From contig JAOPGA020000460.1 in the NCBI GenBank assembly GCA_026419775.2, forward strand, positions 51,633 to 115,632: DNA of 64,000 nt, in the 5' to 3' direction. The position numbers and the translations under genes are program-made. The DNA is from Acrasis kona. Lineage: Eukaryota; Heterolobosea; Eutetramitea; Acrasida; Acrasidae. Below, piece after piece: positions 31,046 to 40,623 of the stretch (positions are counted from its first letter, which is position 1; every line of letters begins with the position of its first letter). Under the pieces are notes generated by a model. That model did not search any database, was not told the origin of the DNA, and saw only the letters and a list, made by a program, of their open reading frames with translations.

Positions 31046-33119
31046 TTATTTTCTCATCTCATGTTTAATAAAATCAAATGGCGTTGACTCCTCCTCAACT
31101 TCCTTATTAATAAAGTCAAATCCTCTAGTTTGTCCTGTCTTTGGAACCATTCCCCTCTGTTGCTGTTGTTGCTGTTGAACATTTGCATTTTGATAGAATG
31201 GTTGAGGTTGGAAACCCATTGGAACGGGAACGTATACAATTTGTGGTTGGTAAGCATTTTGTTGGAAGACAGGTTGACCTCTACCAAAGACTTGTGGTGA
31301 GATGGGCGATGTTTGATTTGGCATTTCGAATCCACTCATAATAGCTGCGCTGTTCGTCCTCTTACGTTCTGTTTGAATAGGCTGTTGTTGTTGTTGTTGT
31401 TGTTGAATTTGTTGAGTGGGTTGTGATGTGGTTGGGTAATAGTTGCTAAAGACTTCATCCAATGAGTTGATTGATTTTGGAGGTGATGGTTGTTTGATGA
31501 TTTGTTCCTGCTCTTCGACTTGTTCCTCGTCGATGCCGTATGGATCGAAAATGTTGATTAGATTTTTGGTGGGTTGTTGTGGTGGCGAAGGTGATTGGTT
31601 GATGGGCACCACTGGTGAAGGTAATGGAGTCTTTGTGGCATTCAATAGAATCTTGTTTGGCTTGTTGACGCTGATGCTTTCGATGGGATCCTCATCATCA
31701 AAAGTAATGTAAGTGCTGGTCTTGGCGGGTTGTTGTGGTTGTGTGGAAATGACTGGTTGTGGTGTGGGTGCTGGTTGATGTTGCTTGACTGGCTCAAACT
31801 CTATGGAGTTTGTTATTTTTTGTTTGTTCACGACGGGTTGTGGTTTCTCCTCTACAAAGTCACCATCAGCGTTTAAAATGTCCACAATCTTCTTGGCCTT
31901 GTCTGACACGCTAGCGTGTACGGCGGATGTCTGCTCGACAATGTGTGAGTGGTTGTCGAAGAAGTATTCCTTGACATCATTGTTGGACTTGATGAGACCT
32001 TCGATGGCATATAGCGACTTGAGCCTAACTTGGTACTTCTTGTCCTGTAGTTTTTCGTTCAGGAATTGTGCAACCTTGACTAGATTGATCTTGGTGGCTG
32101 TCTCAACAAACTTGCTGGTCTCAGTCCGTGTCGGTTGAAGCTTGACACCAGTGTGAGATGTAAAGTCATCTACAAGCTTGTGCTCTCGTTGGTCTGACTC
32201 ATAACTGGCGGTCGTTGTTGAGGAAGGTGATAAAGGTGAAGAGGCCCATGTGCTGCTTCCCGAATAACTGGGATTGTATGAACTGTTTGAGGAATTGGTC
32301 ATGACGGAAACGGGAGTATATGTGCCTAGGGATTGGTCGGCTTCAAGGAAAGAGCCATCAGTTTCATAAGGTTTCTTGCTACCTCTTACGAACATGCCAG
32401 CAACACTTGATCCGAGGCTGCTTATGGACGTTGAGGTCGTGTCATATATTCTTGACATGACCCCTGGCGCTACTTCTGGCTTTGCGAGTCCTGGGTTGGA
32501 AAAACCTTCATACTTGCCTCCTCCATAAGTACTATTTGGGGCTGCAGTGGAATAGCTGCTCTTGCCGATGCCTGATGTGGAAACATTTGGGTTGAAAGTA
32601 CTGCTGCTATAGGTGTCATCTGAAGTGTTACTTCCATAACCAAACCACGAACTGGAAGGTGGTGCAGAATTTGGTGAGAAGGAACTGTTATTGGAATCAT
32701 AGTGTCTTCGTGATGGTTCGCTTCTTTCAAAAACAGCCTCAACAGCCTGCTGTGCTGCAACCCTAACTGCCTGATTTAGTGCATCCCCATGGAGAGGGTC
32801 AGATGGTCCTCTATAACCTACAATATATAAGTATTTTAGTACAAAAGGTCATACTCGCAAAAGATTTTATAGTTTCTGATTTTTTTACCAATATTTTGGA
32901 GAATTCATGGTCTCCTTGTGCGGAAACATTTTTAATGATAATTAGAACTTTCTTTTTTGTATGTGGGCTGTCGTCATTAAGTCTTTTCATGAGAAAGTCA
33001 ACAACAGTCTCGCAGGTAGTTGGAGACTCCTTTGTCATTTTAGCAATAGCGTGAAACATCCAACCAGGAGTAGCATCATCATTTGATGTTGTAGCCTTCG
33101 TGAGTATGTCTTTATTCAT
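31046..33119 (-). CDS. TEPSIN: Tepsin, AP-4 coat accessory protein
   Basis: Exons 33119-32855 and 32817-31046 with a 37-nt intron give 678 residues. An ENTH domain opens the protein (LTKATTSNDDATPGWMFHAI, then KKVLIIIKNVS and SYRGPSDPLHGDALNQAV, the last being characteristic of tepsins). A Ser/Asn-rich linker leads to a second VHS/ENTH-like helical domain (about 290-400). The rest is disordered, Pro/Gln-rich. The C-terminus carries two similar motifs, GFDFINKEV and PFDFIKHEM, that resemble the SxFxFLN motif by which tepsin binds the AP-4 epsilon ear. Tepsin works on AP-4 vesicles leaving the trans-Golgi network. Confidence 0.87.
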
Positions 33120-33275
33120 GACTCGCTGCTTAAGGAGTATCTGGTTGGCTATTCCAGTATTTTCTTACAACAATCAATCATATTACAGTGCTGGTCAATT
33201 AGGTCCTCGGATTGACTTAGATAGTTACGGTGCGGAAGGAATTGAAAACTAGAGTAGACTTCAAAAATTTATTCA

Positions 33276-34440
33276 AAACAACAAATTACTTCACTCGAAA
33301 AGCCTTAACTCTGAGATACACAATCTTTATTTCGGTCTTTACTGTGAAAGATGTCCCGTTTGAATTCTTGGCCACTGAGTGCTTTTGTTGTGTTTGTGAC
33401 TTACTTTGGGATGCCTTGAATGCATTTGCAGAATCAGCATTAATTGTATTCACTTCCTTGAATGCATCTCAGATGCTTGTTGAGATAAAGATATGTAAGA
33501 GATCAAACCAGGCACAAAAGGATTTGACACCGAAATATCGTTTTTGACAAATCGTTAATCTTTTGTAAATAATCCAAACCGTGCTTAAAGATTTGTTCCA
33601 GCGATGTGTTTGATTTCAAATGCTCGACGAGTACATTAAAACTTGTTGATTTTCGTTAAGACGACGTAGTTGGCATTTTGTAAAATGTTATTTACGCATG
33701 TTTCGGAGTTCAAGATAGTATGCCGCTCAGCTGAAACGGGCAATCTTCCCGGTCGTTCTCGCTCGAAATCAAGTAAATGTTGTTCTCATGTTCGTATTGC
33801 TTAAATAATGTTTTTGTTTCATCGTTTATGAAAAATAGTGCGTACTCAACATCCGAAATGTTGTATGGGGCGCCGATTGTATTATCTACATGAGCTCCAA
33901 ATCGCTCCAAATCGGCTATTAATGCTCAAAGATTCGGTGATCTTCCTGCTTTTATCTTCGTCTATAGATTTAGCCCCTAGTGCGTCGATCCCGTCAATGA
34001 TCAGGATCAAGATTGATCTTTGACCATATTGTCAAATGATTTGTTTTCAAAAAATTCATCGCAAGTATTGAAGTCTCCTGTTTGATATTTTGCATTCTGA
34101 GGAATTTCTTCTTCACATCACCCGAAACGAAAATTCTTTAATATGATTTTGTAACAATTTATTGTAATCTACATAATTTCGCAAATGAATCAGAAGGTGG
34201 TCAAAGGTGAACAGAATCGATAAATGAATCAGAAGGTCGGTTTTAATTTCAAGACGAAGATAGATATTAACATGTACAAAAGAGGAATTAACTGACTTCA
34301 TCATTTGCAAATAATATTCAGGAACTCCGTTGATAATGTATATTGAAAGAAACAAATCAGAAGGTCGATGTAAACCACGATTCGTCTTTCCTGAAAGAAC
34401 AAAACTTGACGGGTATGGCGTCGAAGAATTTTCAACGACT
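33276..34440 (-). pseudogene. Remnant of an unrecognised gene with a Walker-B-like block
   Basis: Read on the minus strand, several coding-like segments succeed each other in different frames: one containing SSFVLSGKTNRGLHRPSD and IYIINGVPEYYLQMMKSV, one containing ILILIIDGIDALG (a hydrophobic strand ending in DG/D, like a STAND/AAA Walker B), one with YALFFINDETKTLFKQYE, and a last one ending near 33276. No set of short introns I tried joins them. I read this as a decayed member of a P-loop or similar family. The family is not certain, and the left limit depends on the last segment. Confidence 0.4.
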
Positions 34441-34517
34441 CGGTGGCGAAATGATGGAACACAAATGTATGCAATTAAAGTAATGTTTTTAATTATGTCT
34501 ATTTAAATGTACAGTTA

Positions 34518-34928
34518 CTAGAATACTAGTGGTGATAATGTCCTTAGGTGGTAGCATAATTTGTCAGCAACGATGGTCTCATTAAGAGTCAGGTCAAAGT
34601 CTCGTGTGTGTATATGTTCGTCTGAAAGGAGAACCATCTTAATGTCTGTAAAGATATCCCTCATTAATGCAACCGTGTTTTGTAGCTTTAGCTTTCCCTT
34701 AGATGTGCTCTTTATTACGATGATTGGGGTCTCAATCATATCGTCCTCACTTATGGAAACAAGCAGGTCCTCAATATACAAAAACAGTTCTTCAAGTGTC
34801 GGTATTGTGGTCACATAATAACCTTTATTGAACAAGGTTTGGGCTGTTATTTTACAGGCGTTCGATTGATCGACTAGTAGAACTGGATGAGAAAAGCAGT
34901 CATATGATGTGTTGTGTTCTGGGTTCAT
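34518..34928 (-). CDS. Degenerate receiver-like protein
   Basis: A 136-residue protein if started at the Met at 34928. The layout resembles a response-regulator receiver: strand PVLLVDQSN at the start, a helix, TIPTLEELFLYIEDL, strand PIIVIKS, helix MRDIFTD, and strand KMVLLSDEHI. The phospho-acceptor Asp expected after the third strand is missing (IKSTSKG), so if the fold is right it is a pseudo-receiver. The reading frame stays open for 33 codons upstream, but only from a GTG. The assignment is inference from pattern; no other domain is visible. Confidence 0.5.
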   Translation of the reverse strand: MNPEHNTSYDCFSHPVLLVDQSNACKITAQTLFNKGYYVTTIPTLEELFLYIEDLLVSISEDDMIETPIIVIKSTSKGKLKLQNTVALMRDIFTDIKMVLLSDEHIHTRDFDLTLNETIVADKLCYHLRTLSPLVF

Positions 34929-35574
34929 GTTGTTGTTGTTTTTATGTTCTAGATTAAGTACAAACGTTGAACAATTTTGTATAAGAATGTGACCTATTTT
35001 GGTGTATCTCGGGATGATTTGCCGCACCTTAAAATAGCATGAAAGTTACCAAAAATCACAATTCAATATGCGGGGCAGCATGTAAATAACAGTGAGGCAG
35101 ACATAGTTGAAAATAGCCTAGTGAGAGTTGGAATAGAAACATTGCGAAATAGTTCGTTGATAGTAATATTCAAAATCACATGCCGCTAAGCGACAACAAC
35201 CTTTTGGTGAAAATGAGACTACAACACACTCAAAAAGTACCTGCACTTCATAAAATCACTACTTTTTTGTTAGAGTGTAACCACTTATGTTATAACAATC
35301 TGAGCCAGTCCCGTGTCGTCCATTGAGATATATTGTTGACATAAACTGTAAATAGAGTCGTAATAATTTCTGTTCAGTTGATCAACTCACTGAGTTACTT
35401 TAATAAAAGCTACAACCCTATTAATTACAACTCTCATATTAGTTATATAGTAAGAGATTAAATTATAAACAACTGGATGTTCGATCGACTACGTAGGTTG
35501 TTTACAGTATAGCAACATTATAAAATTGCATGTAGAGAAAACATAGAACAAAAGTTTGTAGTTTAAATTCTTAT
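34929..35574. other. Intergenic; no gene seen
   Basis: About 650 bp, AT-rich, no coding-like frame or RNA gene recognised. It should contain the promoter of the receiver-like gene and the 3' end of the cysteine-repeat gene, both on the minus strand. Confidence 0.4.
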
Positions 35575-36228
35575 TTATTCTTGACCAGCGCAAACCAAAT
35601 CACATCCGATAGAACATTCATTTGCGTGTTCTGGTGTCAATGTGCAACCTTTTCTGCAAAATTCGCACTTGTCAAGGTTCTTCCAAATCGTCTTGGCCTT
35701 TTCAATTGCCTTCTTTGCTATACTTTTGGCTTTATCTGTGAACCAGTTGTCGGATTGAGTTGCTGCACAATAGACATCGCAACCAATTTGGCAAGCTGTG
35801 TTTTGTTTTCCGCTAGTTAGTTGGCAACCCTTTTGGCATAAGTCACATTTGTCGGCCTTCTTCCATGCTTGTTTGGCCTTTTCCTTCAACTTCTTTGCCT
35901 TGCCTGAGATCCAGTTGTCTGATTGTGGTTCGCTGTTCTTACTGCAGGCAGCAAATGTACATCCAACAATGCACGCTACAACCTTACTTCCGTTCAATAA
36001 ACCGCATCCCTTCTTACATACAGAGCACTTGTCAATGTTCTTCCAAACTTTCTTTGCCTTGTCTGAGATCCAGTTATCTGAAAGACTGTCGTTGCAGCTA
36101 TTAAAGCACGCAGCTCTTTCTCTTGATAGACGGAAGTTCTGGGAGCAGTGTTTAGCGCATGGTGATGTTACCTTGGCTGAGGCGACAGCGACTACAGCAA
36201 ATAACAACGCCAACGCTACGAACTTCAT
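35575..36228 (-). CDS. Secreted cysteine-rich protein with three tandem repeats
   Basis: A 217-residue protein with a clear signal peptide (MKFVALALLFAVVAVASA). After an N-terminal Cys-rich part come three units, each starting SDNW (near residues 50, 103 and 159), then a Lys/Ala-rich amphipathic helix (KAKKVWKNIDKC and similar) and a six-Cys module C-x2-C-x3-C-x7-9-C-x3-C-x3/4-C ending CxxGC. The third unit has the longest helix. The Cys spacing differs from saposin/naegleriapore domains. A positively charged amphipathic helix beside a disulfide knot suggests membrane or microbe contact, which is only inference. The family is not recognised. Confidence 0.75.
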   Translation of the reverse strand: MKFVALALLFAVVAVASAKVTSPCAKHCSQNFRLSRERAACFNSCNDSLSDNWISDKAKKVWKNIDKCSVCKKGCGLLNGSKVVACIVGCTFAACSKNSEPQSDNWISGKAKKLKEKAKQAWKKADKCDLCQKGCQLTSGKQNTACQIGCDVYCAATQSDNWFTDKAKSIAKKAIEKAKTIWKNLDKCEFCRKGCTLTPEHANECSIGCDLVCAGQE

Positions 36229-36548
36229 TGTATTTTGAACAATTTATTTGAAATTGCACCTATTTATCTCCGAAAAAATCCCGATAAACTACAGTTTAAA
36301 CGGATAACGACCAACGAGTTACAGTTTAGTTGACATTGCGGAATCTAGGAGAAATATTTAAATTGTAAAATGCCAATCCAGAAAACCACTGGTTAGAAAA
36401 CACAAAGTCTTTTGTAAATTAGCAGAAACAAAGACTTGATCCTTCCTTGGCAACGAATTCTAACAAGTTTTCATCATGACTAAGCGAAGGCAGGACATGT
36501 TATTGTTTTGAAAATCAAAAAAACGAAATGTTGAGGAAACAATTAACT
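36229..36548. other. Intergenic; no gene seen
   Basis: Promoter side of the cysteine-repeat gene and 3' side of the GH18 gene. Two similar strings (AACTACAGTTTAA and GTTACAGTTTAG, near 36290 and 36320) are the only pattern noticed. Confidence 0.35.
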
Positions 36549-37584
36549 TTATTGTAAGGCACTGATGATGGTGTTTGTGTAGGCAAGTGGAGGATTGTTA
36601 GTTCCGGTACTTCTGGCCAAATCAGTTCCAGGTTGATCCCTGTTCAAAGCCCATGTCATAACGCCTCCGTAGTTGTTGTTCTTCAAGTATGCAGTCAATG
36701 AGTGGGTCAACTCCGGAGAAATAACCTTTCTGTCGTCGGCAACACCAATCATGATTCCATTGATTAAATGACGTTTGGCAGCATTTACATCACCTCCGTA
36801 CCATGATGCCATCAGATTGATGGTGGCCTTAAGGTTGTCTACATAACAGTTTTGTTCGAGATTGGAGTTGTCATAAGTACATCCAGGTTGAACATAGTAT
36901 TGGTCATAGTTCATCAAGAGAACATAGTCCAAAGTGTTTTGGCTTGCCAATTTCTTACCAAGGTTCGAAATGTCTGCTGTAAAACCTCCATTACCAGTGG
37001 AAGGTACGGTAATGGAGAGTTGCGTGTTTGGAAGGCGTTGACGAATCAACCTTGTGATTGTTGGTAGTCTTGCACCAACACCGGCTTCAATGTCAAAGTC
37101 AATACCGTCCAAATCAAACTTCTTGACAAAGTCAATGTATTGGTTTGCAACGTCTTCATCAGATGCAGTTGCTTCCCATGGGTAACCAGCGGTGGCACCA
37201 CCGGAACTTAAGATGACCTTGACTCCCTTTGATTTTACTTCTCTAACATCGCTTGCGAATGCTCTGTATCCTGATTCATCATCGAATTGTAGTTGAATTG
37301 CCTTTTGGTCATTACGCTCAAGGCCAAATGCAACAAACACTTGGTTTACTCCACTAACTACATCGCGTAGGTTCTTGAATTGGTAGATTGGATTATTTTG
37401 TCCCCAAGAGTACCTACACTATCAACAAAGTGTTTGATGTTTTGAAATCTTACCAATAGCTTGCGAAGATGGTTTGTGCATTGGAGTTTTGTGCCTTAAC
37501 GGCCTTCTCTAAAGTAATTCTTTGTGCAGAGATGTGTGTGGCAGCAAGCAGACATGCTAGAATGATTGGGATAAATGCTCTCAT
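36549..37584 (-). CDS. Secreted GH18 chitinase-like glycosidase
   Basis: Exons 37584-37454 and 37413-36549 with a 40-nt intron give 331 residues. A signal peptide (MRAFIPIILACLLAATHISA) leads to a TIM barrel with the GH18 signatures: strand VKVILSSGG and the catalytic LDGIDFDIEAG, whose DxxDxDxE motif is complete near residue 145. LLMNYDQYY and GGVMTWALNRDQ give later barrel strands with the conserved Tyr and Trp. The enzyme should cleave beta-1,4-GlcNAc polymers outside the cell or in digestive vacuoles. No carbohydrate-binding module is attached. Confidence 0.92.
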
Positions 37585-37740
37585 TTTGATTACAAAGAAT
37601 CAAGATTTCTACACAATGTCCTAAAATACATCGACCGGAGTTGAAAACTCCATCATAACGTTCAGCACACAAACGGCTCCTGTCAGTCTTCGGTATTAGT
37701 TGTCCCAAGACAAGTTTTATAAAACTTGACCTGGTGGACC

Positions 37741-38120
37741 TTAAAGGCGTTCAATTGGATGTTCAGGTAACAAAATTAAGTTGAGTAACAATCTGATGAC
37801 TTTTGAAATTCTCAAACACTTGTATTCACAATAGTAGTCGCACCAAAGAATTTTATTGCTGTTCGCCGAAGGATCCGTTCTTGAATCAGCAAGTAATAAT
37901 TTCACCACCTCCGGATAACCATGTTGTGATGCTTGTTTAATAGCATCATTGTTCTGATCCGAAGGATTTACTCTTGAATCAGCAAGCAACCATTGCACCG
38001 TTTCCGGATAAACAATAAGAATACAACAACAAGATAGGGAAGCAGTCAGAAGTTCTGTATACAATCACATCGGTGATGGACAGAAGAAAGATTAGCAGCA
38101 CCCAACATTTGTTCAGACAT
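37741..38120 (-). pseudogene. Ankyrin-repeat gene remnant
   Basis: Two ankyrin repeats are readable (VQWLLADSRVNPSDQNNDAI and VVKLLLADSRTDPSANSNKI), followed by a short end. A plausible initiator segment, MSEQMLGAANLSSVHH, lies upstream in another frame near 38120. The LLLADSRxDPS style of repeat occurs in large ankyrin families. The piece is too short to be a working member and appears to be a decayed copy. Confidence 0.5.
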
Positions 38121-39006
38121 TTTGTGATTTGGTCAGTTGAATCTATACTTGTTTAAAAAACGAATGCGAATCCCGAACATTTCTTGCTTTACAGAAAGTA
38201 GGGGCAGGTAATGGAATGATTTTATGACTAAGATTCTGAAACGTGGCTGTGTGCCAACCATAAAGCGAAAGGTTCGTCGCCTCTATCAAGCACGACTATT
38301 ATGGGTTGATACCTTCCCATGCAATTGTCCCTGAATTTATCGTACTGTATAATGTTCAATTTAGTAATTGGATTGTCAGCCTCTGCTGCACAGCGCCAGC
38401 CGTCTTCATGTTTATTGATTTAATATGTTATCGTTCCAACTTCTAGTTCTGTTATTTCTTTTTGAATTATTGGACTTTAAAACCCGATCAAGACAGACAT
38501 GGGTTAAAAAAGTCATGCGAGTAGTGTGTCTTAAGGCTGCGCGGCAACAAATATCACGATTTAATTAAGGAGGCGTAAGCTATAGCAGATCTGGATGAAT
38601 TTTGTGATGGGTGCGAGATCGAAGAATTAATAGAAGAAATAACAACGTGGGAAGGGTCTCAAATGTTTAAATATAAAAATACTGTTAACACATTAAACAT
38701 AACAAATGACGTTTAACTGACAATCTGTGAAGTTCAGAAACAATAGCAAATTCCAAGTGTGCAAGTGGAGTTTTGTGGAAATTTTTGACATTTATTCTCA
38801 ATTCCCCTCGCAAGTTTCTTCACACACCATAAAAAGGTCATATTAGGCTAAAAAAACTATCAACAGACATATAGGATGTTTTATACACAAATTAAGAACT
38901 TTGTTTTGGTGGCCCTATCCGATCGAGGCCTTTCAGTCTCAGCCGAGATAGATTCGGGAGTATATCTGACAGCTGACAGTTGACAGGCAAAGTATCGAGC
39001 AAAAAA
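38121..39006. other. Intergenic with a small coding-like shard
   Basis: Mostly non-coding by eye. At 38585-38716 (plus strand) one frame reads ADLDEFCDGCEIEELIEEIT to a stop and is coding-like in composition, but has no start and no neighbour exon I can join. The right end is the promoter of the MAP-kinase-like gene. Confidence 0.35.
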
Positions 39007-40521
39007 ATGAACGAACCAATGCCAACCTCTCCACTCGACTACACGAAGCCTATGAACCTGTTTGAATTCCACTCGGAAAACCTACAAACTACTGTTGTTG
39101 GAGGCACTCCATTTCTACTGCCAGAGACCTATGTAATTGACAAGGTTATAGGAAGAGGCAGCTATGGATTAGTAGTTGAAGCATACAATACATCCACAGA
39201 GGAGAAGGTGGCCATAAAGAAGAACAGGGCCGTATTCCCCGAAAGCTTCAAACGAAATAACAATGCAAGAAGGAGTGCAGTACTCTCACTAGATGACCAA
39301 TCGGGTAGCCTCGCCGAAGAGGTTCAAGCGCCTGATGAGGACCAAATACTAAGAGCTTCTAGAATTCTCCGTGAAATTAAAATAGCCATTCATCTTGAGC
39401 AGCATCCAAACATTGTGGAACTCAAGGATGTTATCCTGCCACAAAACTTACTCTCAATTTCGAGACGTATATTTTGTGATGGACTTGATGCCCGCGGACC
39501 TTCGTGATTTCCTTAGGCTTGGTGAACAACTTCCCGTTCCACACATTCAATTCTTGATGTATCAAATGATGATGGGAGTATCCTACATGCACAGCGCAGA
39601 CATTATACACAGAGACATTAAACCAGGTATGTAAAGCATTTCAATGTTGTGATAACGATCCGTATAGAAAACATTCTCGTAGACGAAAAGTGTGGTGTTA
39701 AGCTTTGTGACTTTGGTATGGCGAGAGGAATAGACTTTAAGAATAATCCTCACATGAGCAGCACGTACGTTCAAACAAGATGGTACAGAGCACCAGAGCT
39801 ACTCTTAGAATATGATAAGGTCAGCAAGGCCATTGATATATGGAGTTGTGGTTGTGTGTTTGCGGAACTACTAAAAGTTGGTGTTTTATTCCCAGGAAGA
39901 AATCCATCAGATCAAGTTGAGTTGATAACCAGACTGCTCGGAACACCAACAGATCTTTCAACAGTAAAAGGAAGTCGACATGGGATTGAGTTCATAGGTA
40001 AATTAAAACAACGACCAAAGCGACAACTTTCCGATGTATTCCCACACGCCGATGATCTTGCCATAGATTTGTTGGAAAAGATGCTGAGGTGGGACCCTGA
40101 CAACAGAATTACTGCTTCCGAGGCAATGAGGCATCCTTTCTTTGCATCAATCTTTTCGGAGGAAGACATGTTTCAAGTGTCAGATCTTTTTGACTTTACA
40201 TATGAGGACAAACTAACTGATATTGAATCAATCAAAGAGGAGGCGTTCATAACAATTACGAAGTACAACAGGATTCTAATAAGAAGAAGAAGCAGCGTCG
40301 CCAACGCAAACTTGATAGACTACAAATTGAACCCCATCGACTCAGTAAACGTCAACAAGTTGCTAATAAGAAGGTTCAGCACAGATCAGACATCGGTGCC
40401 GAAGGAACATCAAAACATTCTTAAGAAATTTGTTAACATGTTCAGCAAGAAAGACAAGCGGTCTGGCGCACCCACACCTGAGAAGGGAACAGATAATTCT
40501 TCGGAGCCAGTTGGTAAATAA
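39007..40521 (+). CDS. MAP-kinase-like Ser/Thr kinase
   Basis: Exons 39007-39626 and 39668-40521 with a 41-nt intron. The kinase has GRGSYGLVVEA, VAIKK, an insert of about 30 residues before the C-helix, RILREIKIAIHLEQHPNIVELKDV, FVMDLMPADLRDF, HRDIKPENILV and LCDFGMARG. The activation loop reads SSTYVQTRWYRAPE, so the TxY pair of MAP kinases is replaced by Ser-Thr-Tyr. A CMGC insert and a C-terminal lobe (HPFFASIF) follow, then a basic tail. The frame changes by one base near 39450, between LPQNLL and QFRDVYF, with no usable intron there: a sequence error or a real frameshift. Confidence 0.8.
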
Positions 40522-40623
40522 TAAATATTCTACGCTAATGGATGTGTTGATTGTGTGTTTGTTCATAAACTCCTCAGCTCTTATAATTTGTTTGTAACCT
40601 CATAAGGTTGATAAAATTCTCCG

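Noticed and set aside
33230-33547. 105-codon plus-strand ORF
   Set aside because: It is antisense to a more coding-like minus-strand segment that belongs to the remnant at 33276-34440.
35575-36228. Saposin/naegleriapore assignment for the Cys-repeat protein
   Set aside because: Each repeat's Cys spacing (C-x2-C-x3-C ... C-x3-C) is far tighter than the saposin pattern, so I left the family open.
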